A stretch of 64,000 nt of DNA, taken from positions 3,085,917-3,149,916 of the forward strand of contig WMCF01000035.1 in assembly GCA_009792885.1 (NCBI GenBank), written 5' to 3'. A program made the position numbers and the translations under genes. This DNA comes from Eremophila alpestris peregrina (lineage: Eukaryota > Chordata > Aves > Passeriformes > Alaudidae). The notes under the pieces are model-generated. The model saw nothing but the letters and a program-made list of their open reading frames with translations. It was not told where the DNA came from and searched no databases. Positions 1-10,900 of this stretch are shown piece after piece (positions within the stretch are counted from its first letter, which is position 1; every line of letters starts with the position of its first letter).

Positions 1-1531
1 AGAAGTTTTAACATAATGTGCTGCACAGACAGACCTTGGGGAGCCTCCTTAGAGAAACCTGCCCTGCTGAAGATGAGTGAGGTGCTCCTACAGTCTGAAC
101 AGGATGTCACTGGACAACCTTTCTATTCCCCGGACAATGGCCTTCATACCTGCTTTAAGGTCAGCCCTGACTCAGTCAGGTCATTGGACAAGGTGATAAT
201 TATAACTCCCTTCCAACTGAAATAGTTTGTGTGTTTGTACAGAAGTACATTTGCATTTATGTCTTTGAAACAGTGAGGTACTTAAAATATCCTCCTACTT
301 TATTTTTGTGTGCTTTGTGTGTGAAGTGGGAGTACTGGAACATTACAGAGTTACTGTGTGGGGATTAACTTTTGTCAGTGATGACAGATAAACATCATTT
401 TGTACCCTTTTAGTCTCACAACTCAGCTGTTCCCATATTTGGCTGCCTACCAGGGGCATTCTTCTCTGAGGTTTGTAACTTGTATCCCCGTGTTCATTGG
501 TGAAGTTCACTGGCCCATAGCATGAACACGGTGTCCTTTAAATACTTTGTGTGATTACTACAGATATTAATGTTTTAGAAGTGGGGGAAGCTAGTTAGTT
601 CTTCAGTCTTTGATCTTTTGCTGTCCCCTTAAAGACTCCTGAGGTTTCTTTAACCCATAAGCCTGTTTAGCCAAGAGAATATTTTATCTTTGTTCAAGCT
701 GCCTGTTGCATAGGGACCAGTGGCTTTTTGTTTCTTTAATTTGTTCTGTTTGCAGGTGCTTTTTCTATCTTTATGTTCCCATAGACTGTGTAAGAATGAT
801 ACTAATCACAAAGCTCATATAAAGCAATTTATTTATCAGTCTCTTTGCTAGTGGTTCATCAGTGCTCCACTGGAACCTCTGTGGGTAAAAGTGCCAAAAA
901 ACCTGTCAGAAAGCTGAGATTGCTCTCTGCAGGGTCAGGAGAAGTTTGTAAAGCAGTTTGTATTGCTGTTATGTGGATGAAAGGATATAGACTTCCCAGG
1001 TGTATCAAGATATTGCACTTCTTCAGTCCTACATTAACTGTATTATTTAGCAAATATACAAAATAATTTCTGATGTAGTGAAGCTTCTGTTGCTTACTTC
1101 AGCTTAGTTCTCCCAGACTTTATTTTCTTTTTCTTTTTTTCAATTATTTTACCCCTTTAATAGCTATCTTAGGATATGAAGTGCAGGAGCATGTGTACAA
1201 TTTTTTCATGGGGCTTGGTAAGGAATCAAAATGTTTTTATCTAGCCTATATAATCTACACAAACTTCAAGAGCAAATAACTTTCTTTTCAGTAAAGGCAC
1301 ATGCAAAAAAATTTATAAGATTCTGAAAGAGAGGTGCAAAGTAATCCTTTAGCCAGCAGGGGACTGTAGAACCACGTATCACACAGTTATGTAAAAATGT
1401 CACAAAGAGCAGGGGAAAAACCCATGTACCAAACTATGTAGTCGAGATAGTCTCTTAAATATGGTAAAATACTGAAAAGGGAGGGCTCTTTTCATTGTTT
1501 GTTTCTCATTAAGGAATTTAATTTGCCTCAG

Positions 1532-1608
1532 GTTCCCCTTGTCGATGAAAATCTATGGGAATTTTGTTTACATTTTGAAGCACATTGCCAAGAACAGTAC
1601 TTCATATG
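1532..1608 (+). other. candidate internal exon (unidentified)
   Basis: A 77-base segment lies between a plausible acceptor (pyrimidine-containing tract ending in TTTGCCTCAG at 1531) and a strong donor (ATG|GTAAGTAT at 1609). The first reading frame is open throughout, giving 25 codons that include PLVDENLWEFCLHF, and ends with two bases of a split codon. It contains one CpG, which is rare locally. No protein family was recognised. Segments with good splice sites also occur by chance in introns, so this is a weak call. Confidence 0.2.
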
Positions 1609-2964
1609 GTAAGTATACTGAACCTTTTGGGGGAATGACAACACTACAGAAATGGTGGTGCATTCCCTAAAGGAAAACATACTTCATTTGTAATGAACAT
1701 TATGTCTGCAGAAACTAATGGCACAACCTCCTATTCAGCTTATGTAAAATAAAACAGGCCCATATGTTGCTGCTTTTAGGGTTTGGGTGTTTAAATTAAA
1801 TGTAGTTTAATGAATATTCAAGTCCATTTGCTCAAAGTTGTGCACAGCATAGCATCTTTTTCCTCTCTCTTTGGCCTTACCTAGAGTATTAAGCCATTAC
1901 AAGAGGATGCTAAGGCTGAGGCATCTGTTTCCAAGTAAAACTTGGGTATTTAAAACACCAGAGCAGATGAGAGGGTAAAGAAAGACATACAGTAAGAGGA
2001 TCATATTATTTTTCTTGTTTTGTAATTAAGACTGAGAACGGTTTGATATACACAGCACCCCCGAAGAAACGGGAACATTCACTGTGCTGTTACAGCAGCT
2101 GCAGTTTGGGTGTGTTATTGTGACATCTCCACTCCCACTTCCTACAGGAGTTCATTCAGCTTCTGTGTGTGTGGGCAGGTGCCTGAGCTGTGCTGGGCTG
2201 CCTCAGCAAACTGCTTTCCAGGGATTTCTGTGTCTGTGTGGGGCTTTAGGGCTCCATGCCTGGGGTGGGCACTAGAGGCACTCCATAAAAACTGGAGTTC
2301 CCACACTGCCAGTAACAAGGTCTCACCTTTGATCATCTTTCCCCTGCTCAAAGTCAAGGAGAAATATTAGTAGTCTGGAGGAATTCCTCTGGAAGCCAGA
2401 TCTGTCCTTTTGGCTGCCCTGAAATACACTGGGCATTTATCATCAAGGAAGGATGGCTATAAATGGGGGGTTGAATTCACTCCCATTGTGCATTTACTTG
2501 CTTCTATTTAATCGATTTTTTAATTCATGAAGACACTCCTGGATATGTTTAAATTAACATCTTTTCAGGAAAATGTCTCAATAAGACAAAAGGTGAAATA
2601 GATACTCAAATGTTTCCATGAACTTTATCTCTGAGTCCAGAAACTGACAGTGCTATCCTCTTCTTTTTAATGGCATGGAAAAAATCTCATTAGAAGACAG
2701 CTGGAATGTAAACACAAATCACAATAATTGGCTTTTATGTATTTTCATGAGGGTTCTTCAGATGCTTTTTTTTACTGCACAAGTGCAATATTGTAGATAT
2801 ACAGTGAAGCCCTCTTCAGAGAATAATTGATACATGGATAAAATACTTAAAAACCTTCCCTAATGCTGTAAATCTAAATGAAGGCTGAGACTATTACATG
2901 AGAAAAAGAAAGAAACAAACTCTCAAATTCTTTAAAATTCTGTTATTTGCTACATCTTCTCCAG

Positions 2965-3034
2965 CCTAAGGAATTCCAAGGTGTCTCTTCTGAGCTGGGT
3001 TCTTAAGCATACAAGAAATTGCCTGTCCAAGGAG
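2965..3034 (+). other. candidate internal exon, phase-compatible with 1532-1608
   Basis: This 70-base segment follows a good pyrimidine tract and acceptor (TACATCTTCTCCAG, ending 2964) and precedes a GAG|GTAAAT donor. Only one frame is open. It needs two bases from a previous exon, which is what the segment ending at 1608 would supply (TG + C, a Cys codon). The joined frame would then run 23 more codons and end in phase 0. The translation (containing VSLLSWVLKHTRN) is unfamiliar. The phase match is suggestive but could be chance. Confidence 0.15.
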
Positions 3035-3972
3035 GTAAATCTCTACATAGATTTAAAAAAAAAATGGAGTTTACCACACCATCACTTGTCTGCAATGTGA
3101 ATTTCTGAGATGAACCATGCTTTAATTTCTATTTAATTTCTAATTTCAACAGGAAATTACTGTGTTCTGGCTACAGCACAATAAGCAGTGAGGCACAGTT
3201 CTACCTTGAAATACTGATTTTATTTTGCATCTCAATTCTGAAGTCTTAAAGCTTGAAGTGCTTAGAAAAAAAAATCTTTTTATTTTAAAAGCTTGATATG
3301 GTAGGGAAAGCCTTAATAGGATAAATACTTGTTTTTAAAATGTATCTCTATGTTAAATTTTTTTGTTCTACAGTCTTTCTATGTATATTCAGTGAGTATA
3401 TTGGGCCACTGTGGTGAAAGAGTTCTTTTTGATTTTAGCAGCTGTTATGTCGTTGGAGCCAGCTCAGGACCAGAGAAGGAAATGAAGTGTCCCAAGTTTG
3501 TCATCAGTGGGACTGTTCAGTGTTGCCATCAGCTACAATGTTCTAAACCCTCTGTGTGCACAGGGGTAACCAAAAAATCCTCAGAGTGCTGGGATATTTT
3601 TTGACCCAAACTGCACTGCAGGTGAGTCTATGTGAGCATGCTGAGATTTCGGGTAATCTGCTCCTTTTAGCTGTAAGATAAACACAGTCTGGGCTATTTT
3701 ATATCATATTGATAGGATCATAAAGTACACATGGCCTGAAATCACTAGCAAACAGCTTTCCAAGTTGCCAGTGTCTGTTTGGCTTCAAGTTTCTAGACCC
3801 CTCTACCCTACACCATCCTGGTGAATTCAGATTCAGGATTTAATTGACAATTCCCATTTTATTTTTCCTGTGTTCCTTCTTTTGAAAGACTCCCACCCTT
3901 CACCAGTTACAATCTGTTTAAATTGCAGAGCAAATTATTCTCCAAACACCAGGAAAATATGAAAGACTTGCC

Positions 3973-3987
3973 TTTTTTTTTTTTTTT
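3973..3987. repeat. T15 homopolymer run
   Basis: Fifteen consecutive T residues are followed by a short C-rich stretch. No target-site duplication or retrocopy body was recognised next to it, so I treat it as a simple repeat. Confidence 0.9.
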
Positions 3988-5916
3988 CCCTCCCGTGCTT
4001 TAAAACAGACAAGCTCTTTCTTCCTCACCTTTCTTCTTGTCAGCTATAGCAAACACAAACTGTCCCTAAGGAGAAAACAAACACTTGCTGTGGTATGCAA
4101 ACATTCCATGACTTCATGACATCAGTGCTAACATGGCTTGTTTCAGCACCAATTTAAAACTCATCCTCCTGCACCTTATGTCATCTCTTCCTGGCTATCT
4201 ATCCAGCTTCTTCCAGGTTTGTCAGATTAATCTGGCACCCACCCCTTTGAATGCTAAAATGCATTATCCCCCTTTCTACAGTAGTCTGCATGTTAAAACA
4301 CTGAAATATTTCTGCATCCTCCTTTGCTCTCTGTAGGAAAGATGAAAGGGGCCGTGGAGAACAATTGTACATCATGGATCCAGCCCTCAGGATAGGAATG
4401 GTACTGATGACAACCTGTCAAAACGCTGAACTTGTGTTGTTGTTTGGATGAAAGAGAGAATGCAAATGAGGGATAAGGAGAAAATAAAAGCTTCAGGACA
4501 GGCAAGGGGGATTTCCCAGCAACAGGATAGCAAATACTGTCAGAGCACTTGTGATTACAAGTCGTATAGCCCTCCACAGTTGGGAGCCAGAAATGTCTCT
4601 TCCTCATTTACACTTCTTCCCAAAGACTTTAGAATGCCTGAAAGAAAATAAATCTAGACAGATTCCACAAGTTACAGAAGGAAGATTTGCTTTCAAAAGC
4701 CTTAGAAGGTACTGTTGGACCCTGTTGTGTACTATCTGCCAGGAAGTCTCTGGTGTAGACTATGAAAGTTTATGAATTTCCAAGACATTTTTGGTTTGTA
4801 TATATGGCAAATTCACATTATTAAAAAAACAAACAAATTGGGACATAATTGAAAAAATTAAAAAACTGGGAAAGAAGTATAACAGCTTCATGTTGGTGCT
4901 CTTGCTTGCTTTCAGACCAACTTCTCACAAGTTATCTTAACTAGATTAGACAATTAAATCAACACTGTTTTCTGTGATAACTGTGACCTTTAGTACTATA
5001 ACTGACAGTAGTAGTAGACAGTAGCTTTGGGAGACTAAAAGATAAATACCTTACATGTATTTTCATGCTTTACTGTAGACAGTAACAAATATGCTGTAAA
5101 ACCTATACTACTGTTTTCTGAAATACTGTCAGTAATTATGCTGTCTGTGAGAAACCCATTCCCTCAGATCACAGGGGTGTTTTTAGGGAGGCAAGAATTC
5201 TGTTTCCCACCCATCTTTTAGGTATCACGGAGCAAATACAATCTAAAAAGGGTAAGCAGCACTAGGTGGAATCACTACAAAAAGAAAAGCTGATTCTCTC
5301 CAGTCCTATGTTTTTCTGTGCTATTCCTCCCCATTGCCTTGTAGGTAGGACATTAAAAGAAGCTGTATACAAGGAATTGAGAATAATCAGAGCACAGCAG
5401 TCTTTCTTGATTTATTACTTCATTCATTAATCCGTATATAAAAAGCAATCTAGGACAAGGTTCAGAAATCCTCACTCCTGACAGCTTCTCACATATTTGA
5501 TAAATGATTTTGCTGTAAGAGACTTGTAGGGCATCTGCAGTAAGTTCTGCTGAGATCTATTTCTCAAAACATTTTTACAGTTTCATATCAAATTAGAGAG
5601 TATCTCATAAATGGGTGATTGAGTTTCTATCACTTGGATATGGGTGGAGGAGTATAAACAGCCAGCACCATAAGAAACCCTCAGCTTCAGGACAGTCCAT
5701 TTGAAAATGATCCTTGGAATAGTTTCCTGTTTCCTTTCAGCCCAAATCAGTTAATTGCCACTGATAGGTTTGAAGGCATTGATATAAATATTGTTTTCTC
5801 TAACTGTCCAAAAGGAAGAAGCACTGGGATATGTGCATTCCATTTGAGTTATTCCAGGCACAATGTGGACTCGTAATAATAATGTGAGAGAGCTGAACTA
5901 TTGTGGAATCACACAA

Positions 5917-6100
5917 TTTCACTGGAACAAGTTGGTTAAAGAAGCTGTGGATGCCCCATCACTGGAAGTGTTCAAGGCCAGGTTGAGTGGGGATTTAAGC
6001 AACCTGATCCAGTGGAAGGTGTCCCTCCCCATGGCAGAGGTGTTGGAACAAGATGATGTTTAAGGTTCCTTCCAAGCCACACTATTCTATGATGATTCTA
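5917..6100 (+). mobile_element. CR1 LINE 3'-end fragment
   Basis: The segment follows the 3' end of avian CR1 non-LTR retrotransposons: the GAAGCTGTGGATGCCCCATC block, then TGGAAGTGTTCAAGGCCAGG, GGTGTCCCTCCCCATGGCAG, a GAACAAGATGATGTTTAAGG stretch, and a terminal TATTCTATGATGATTCT motif. Those last short direct repeats are the family's typical 3' tail, so the element lies on the plus strand. It is strongly 5'-truncated, as most CR1 copies are. A 66-codon open frame across it is a remnant of the reverse-transcriptase ORF end and has no intact domain. It is inactive. Confidence 0.9.
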
Positions 6101-7299
6101 AAATCTGAGCTTTAAAAAGAAGTGCTACATTCATCTTCTAAGTATCTAAGACCCACAAGCTCAATTTCCTCCCATCTTTTTTGGTGTTTTTGTTGAGGCA
6201 GTAACAGTTAAATTAGACAATTCCAATGACTGATTCTTTCTCTTATTCTTGCCAAGGCTTTAGTTCAAACATCCTTTGCCTATTTCTCCAGAAATTTAAT
6301 ATAAAATGTCTCCCTAGAGATGAGATGTAAATTCAGGGATGTTGGTTTCTAATACAAACTTAGCTGCAACATCACCTCTACCTCTGCAGTGAACATGGTG
6401 TGCTGTAGATCTGAATCATGTTTAAATTCTCTCTGGATATACAGATTATTGCTGCTGTGCAAAGGAAATCTTTTTACTCCCCTTGAGCAATACCCCCCCA
6501 GCCTTATGCAGCCAGGCAGAATGTATCAGAAAGTCATTACAGCTGTTTTGTTTGCATATAGCTTTCATTCCTCATATTTTAATGTCTGGACAGTATTAGC
6601 TCAATTAGTCTAATGAATAAGTAGGTCTTCTGATATTTACTATGTAATTAGTTTATTGGCCTAGATGTAACATGCTAGATCTATCTGTGCAATGTGTCTA
6701 GCCAAGTCTCTTCTGATGAACTTTTCAATTTTGGCTCAGCACTTTTTGGAAAATAAAGAATGGGCTACATTCTGCATCTGTTTTCCTAAAGGATGTCAAA
6801 GCAATAAATTCCCCTAGAAAAAATGATACTCTTACCTTTCTAAACTCCCAACCAGACAACTCTGAATCCCTTCGATGTAGAGCAATCTGCATGTATTGGA
6901 TTACACCTGAGAAACTAAAATAAAGAGCCACCTTTTGATTTCCAGATGATGCATAGCATGCAACAGCAGAAGTGGAGGACAACACCATTGAATATATACC
7001 AAGGATCATAAAATGCTTTACTATGAGCTCCTCTTTCTCCAAAAGGAATAGAAGAATTAAAGATTAATAGACCTTAGTTATATTACTTATTATCTACTTG
7101 AAAGTGCTGAGATCCTACCAAGAGAAGCTCATACCAAGACACACACACTGTGTATGGAAAAAATCAGAAAGAGTGTGATACAAAACTAGAGTACCTCATA
7201 CTGTCTCTTAACAAGTAGAACAATAAATGCAATCACACATTTTTTTTTTCTCCTCACTCTTTGTTCTAAGAAAGAAAAGGTATTTTATGAAGAGCCTCC
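6101..7299. other. AT-rich DNA upstream of the promoter-like block
   Basis: No repeat was recognised. The longest open frame is 105 codons on the minus strand (6725-7042) and matches no protein I know. Within it lies a segment with exon-like boundaries (6836-6906), listed separately. A short T run lies near 7241. GC content rises sharply from about 7300 onward. Confidence 0.5.
6836..6906 (-). other. candidate minus-strand exon
   Basis: Read on the minus strand, a pyrimidine-rich tract ending TTTTAGTTTCTCAG precedes a 71-base segment that ends at a near-ideal donor (AAAG|GTAAGAGT). One frame is open, needs one base from an earlier exon, and ends in phase 0. Its translation includes IQYMQIALHRRDSELSGW, which I do not recognise. 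The segment lies within 600 bp of the GC-rich promoter-like block and points away from it. That would fit a divergent transcript from a shared promoter, but this is inferred from position only. Confidence 0.27.
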
Positions 7300-7423
7300 C
7301 AGGTTGGCCCTGAGGAGCGGGTGGTAACTCCAGGCAGCTGCAGGCGCTGAGTCAGTGCCGGGGCCAGCTGATGCCCATTCCCTGAGCCCCGGGGTCAGCA
7401 GGGCCAGCCCAGGTGCTCCTCAT

Positions 7424-7752
7424 NNNNNNNNNNNNNNNNNNNNNNNNNNNNNNNNNNNNNNNNNNNNNNNNNNNNNNNNNNNNNNNNNNNNNNNNNNNNN
7501 NNNNNNNNNNNNNNNNNNNNNNNNNNNNNNNNNNNNNNNNNNNNNNNNNNNNNNNNNNNNNNNNNNNNNNNNNNNNNNNNNNNNNNNNNNNNNNNNNNNN
7601 NNNNNNNNNNNNNNNNNNNNNNNNNNNNNNNNNNNNNNNNNNNNNNNNNNNNNNNNNNNNNNNNNNNNNNNNNNNNNNNNNNNNNNNNNNNNNNNNNNNN
7701 NNNNNNNNNNNNNNNNNNNNNNNNNNNNNNNNNNNNNNNNNNNNNNNNNNNN
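7424..7752. other. assembly gap (329 N)
   Basis: The bases are undetermined. The flanks on both sides are the most GC-rich sequence in the window, so the missing sequence is probably GC-rich as well. Open frames that seem to cross this interval in several phases are artefacts of the N run and do not indicate a protein. Confidence 0.99.
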
Positions 7753-7974
7753 GGCAGCGGGCCCTGGGCTCCCCTCACCGGCGGCTGCTCGGACCCTGCG
7801 AGCCCAAAGGAAAGAGGAGCAGGAGCTGAACATCCACCCGGTCACTCCTTCTGGACAAGAAGGTGGCAGAGTGACTGCTGAACTGAGATGTTTCTGAATG
7901 TTCTGGGGATGAATCGCTTGCCCTGAATGAAATTCAAGGAGAGCAGCCGGAAAAAGCCCCGAGTGCCGACAAAG
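7753..7974 (+). other. probable first exon of an unidentified gene
   Basis: Sequence after the gap runs into a good splice donor, CCGACAAAG|GTAGGA, with the GT at 7975-7976. The 5' boundary is unknown and probably lies in the gap. Near its end, a 12-codon upstream ORF (ATG 7888, stop TGA 7924-7926) is followed with no spacing by another ATG at 7927. From there 16 codons, MKFKESSRKKPRVPTK, run to the donor in phase 0. The basic peptide resembles the start of a nuclear or cytoskeletal protein, but I recognise no gene. The ATG at 7927 has a weak context (T at -3, A at +4), so the exon may be wholly 5' UTR. Confidence 0.45.
7927..7974 (+). CDS. possible N-terminal coding part of first exon
   Basis: The frame starts at the ATG directly after an upstream ORF stop codon and stays open to the donor at 7975. 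It encodes 16 residues rich in Lys, Arg and Ser (MKFKESSRKKPRVPTK), and the exon would end in phase 0. If unspliced, the frame continues GTA GGA into the intron. There is no domain to identify. Evidence for coding is only the position next to the donor and the CpG-rich setting. A non-coding leader exon is an equally good reading. Confidence 0.25.
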
Positions 7975-10900
7975 GTAGGAAAACTCTGGGATTTCTATTT
8001 AAGACTGCCGGAGCTTCGTTGCTTTTGTTCTTAAGTTGGAAATGGTTAAAAGAAGGAGCGAAAAGTTAAATGTGTGAGTGCAACAGTGTCTCTCCTTTCA
8101 AGTTAAGAGAGGTAGTTTGCTTTGCCTCTGAACTTGACGTTGTCCTTTGCAATGTTAAAAGGAGCAAACCAGCAGGTAGTAAAGTGAAAAGGACGTGATG
8201 TTAAATGGGTGAAGGAAATACTTTAGGAAAAAACGTTTCTAAGTAAGGCTGCTTTTTGTCATTATTTCTAGTTATTTGCCCCTTAGCTTTTGACCCAAAA
8301 GGTGGCTTTATAAAAAGGTCTTCTTTGGTTCAATCAGTATTGAAAACTAAAATTTGAGCTCGTAAAATCTCTTCAGTAGGTTGTTATTTATCCAGTATAG
8401 CGTATCTCACGATTTGGAGGCTGTGTAGCTCTGCTTCTTTTGTGTTGTTTTACTTGGTGATGCCCTGCACAGCTGCAGGGTGTAAACTGAAGGCATGTAG
8501 GAATTGATAGTTTAGTGTGTATGTGACTGTAAAATTACGAATTGTTTTTGGTTTTTTTGTTTGTTTGTTTGTTTTTGCTTAATGTTAGAAGGAGTGTTGT
8601 GAATTCCAGGGAAATTTCAGGGCTTGCTATATGAGAGCAGTGCTTATGTTTTAAGGAGTTTGCTTAGAAGAAAACTTCTGTTGCCTTCTGGTCCCAGTTT
8701 ACTCAAACAAGGACAGACATGAAGGCTTCTGAAGATAGACATTGGCTATTCTTGTGAGTGAGGTAGTGTGGTCACAGGGGCTAAAGTTATGGTTATAATA
8801 AGTATAAGAATATGTTCACAGAGCTTGAGAGTGTGGTCTGAGAAATGCTCTGAGCAAGGCATGCACTGCATATCTTCCTACTGAAATACTTGCTGGAGCA
8901 ATTCAGTGACCCACCCATAAGAGGAAATGGACATAATGGGCCACATTCACTAAATGAAAAAATGCGTAACTGAAGTGCAAAGATGGGAGATAGTCCTTGG
9001 GTAGCAGTGTTGCTTCCTGGCTTTTGTGAAGCTATTTATTTTTGAGCAGGAGACTGGAGAGAGACCTGGACTTTCTTATTATCAAGTCTGAGAAGTCTTG
9101 ACATTAATTATAAGTCAGGTCTCTGATTCACTAAATTATTTTATCTCACAAAAACGGATAATATGTACTGGATGCCTCTGCTGTTATGGGTAGGAGGGTG
9201 ATATTGTTACTGGTGTTCAAATAATCATTGCTGTGTTTCAGGATTAATTTATCATAGTAAGTGGTTAAAAAACCAACAAATCCCGGTTCAAACTTTTCTT
9301 GTAATATTTCAGGGAACTAATTGTTGTTGGAAAGTTCAACCAGCGAACTGAACCTTTGTAAACAGATAGGAGGGAAAGGTTTATCCTGATTATAACACTT
9401 TGTGAAGTATTTTGTCCTAAAGAGGACAGTCTGTATTGTTAGGCACTTCTGATGGACTTGAAAATCTGGTGCTGTGCTTTATTCTCATGCAAGTATTCAT
9501 TTTTATGGTGTGCCAGCATGTCCATATGTTGGAAAGCTGTTCTGATTGCTGTACTGGTAGTATTGACTGACTGGGATCAATAATGGTACAATCAAATGTA
9601 GTACAAACACCGCTTACCTTCAGCTTTGGCAAGATGGGAGCATTTCCCTTTCTGAAATTTCCACTTTCAGTGCCTGTCATTCTTAACTTATGCTGCTTCA
9701 GTTATGGTGATACACCTCTGAACCAAGTTTGAATCCTGCTTTGTAAACATTTGTAGATGTTTATACACTTGCCCCAACATTTCCTGTTGTCTCTGTGTGT
9801 TAATAGAGTAATTTCTGATTCCTTCTACTTCATCAATATACACTCACATAAATTCATGTGGCAGTTTAGAACCAATTAAAATTTATAAGCCACAAATAGT
9901 GAGTGAAATTCTGAAGATTAATTTACTCACTGAAGTATTAATCTGTGTAATGTAGTAGGTTATCCTTCAGTAAACCTGGTTATATGGAGATAGGGAGAAA
10001 GATTTCCTTGCATGTTTTACTGTAAATGCAGTAATTGGTCCCACTGGGCTGTTGAGCTTGAATGGTTGCAGCCAGCAGTACCACAGCAGTCTTGGTGTGA
10101 ACCCTGGGAATGAGAACCAAGTTGTGTTTATCTAGCAGCACCCATCTTGCTTTTCATTCCCTGCTCAGACTTGGAGAAAAGGAAAGAAAAAAAATCTAAT
10201 TAATACAATTAATTAAACTTAAAAACAAAGAAAATCTTTGGGAATATCAGGATGTACAAACTATTATCTTTACCTGCCCCAAATCTATTTTTAAAGAAGC
10301 AATGGAGAAGGGATTGGAAAAGGGCAGCAGTAATCAAAAACTGCATAATACATTTGGCAGAAGCAAGTTCCTCCATAAGGCTCGTGAGTTAGGATCCTTT
10401 TACACTTGAAAAACCTAATTGATCAAGCCTAGCAAATCTGACTTTTGTTAATGGCTTTTTAACTATCATTTATTCAGCTAATGATCTTGCTGATAGGGAG
10501 CAGGAACAGAAAGAGATTGTGGCTTATGAAGGCCCACAGGAAAAGCTAGTGCTTGATCCAATGGTTTAATTTAGATCCTGTCCTTTCTGCTTCAAGATGT
10601 GCTTCCTTTCATCAACTTCTGCCTTCTTCCTGAGTTATTAACTGTGAGCTCACAATGGTAAACCCCCTGGAACTCATGTGTGTTTTAAAAAAATATAAGC
10701 TGGGAAAAAAAATGTGAAAAGGGAGTCTAGAAAGATAATTTTTTTTTCTTCTGGAAAGAACCAGTCAGGGAAAGCAAATGAATAAATAAATATACTGTAG
10801 GAACTCATATCTTGGGAGCACTGAGGTTTCAGGATTGAGTTGCAGTAAAAGCTTCCCTCACAAAAGAGGACAACCTGGTGTTCAGCCCTGTCTTCATTGC

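Larger units (their letters stand above)
1..5916. other. AT-rich flanking DNA without a confident gene
   Basis: No repeat family or protein was recognised here. Open frames are short (91 codons or fewer with an ATG upstream of 4 kb, about 104 near 4.3-4.6 kb on the minus strand) and none resembles a known protein. The stretch holds a T15 run near 3973 and two exon-like segments that are listed separately. It lies 5' of the GC-rich promoter-like block at 7.3-8.0 kb, so it is either intergenic or part of an upstream gene's intron or 3' region. I cannot tell which from this window. Confidence 0.6.
7300..7974 (+). promoter_or_regulatory. probable CpG-rich promoter and 5' region, partly missing
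   Basis: This is the only strongly GC-rich stretch in the window (for example 7311-7423 and 7753-7815). It contains several CpG dinucleotides in a region otherwise depleted of them. It is broken by an assembly gap, as often happens at GC-rich bird promoters. A TGAGTCA site at 7348-7354 sits in a context close to a Maf recognition element, and a CAGCTG E-box is at 7335-7340. No TATA box is visible. The transcription start is probably inside or near the gap. The plus orientation rests on the splice donor at 7975. Confidence 0.6.

Noticed and set aside
3329..3604. 91-codon frame after a good acceptor (TTTTTTTGTTCTACAG) and before a CAG|GTGAGTC donor at 3622
   Set aside because: A stop at 3602-3604 lies before the donor in the frame that the upstream candidate exons would require, and no poly(A) signal follows closely enough for a terminal exon.
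4948..4992. Similarity to the miR-101 mature sequence (CTGTGATAACTG)
   Set aside because: Only about 12 bases match and no precursor hairpin forms around them.
5863..6063. 66-codon plus-strand frame as a gene
   Set aside because: It is the worn end of the CR1 reverse-transcriptase frame.
7355..7897. Open frames of 127-180 codons across the N run, on both strands
   Set aside because: Most of their length is undetermined sequence. They are open only because N cannot encode a stop.
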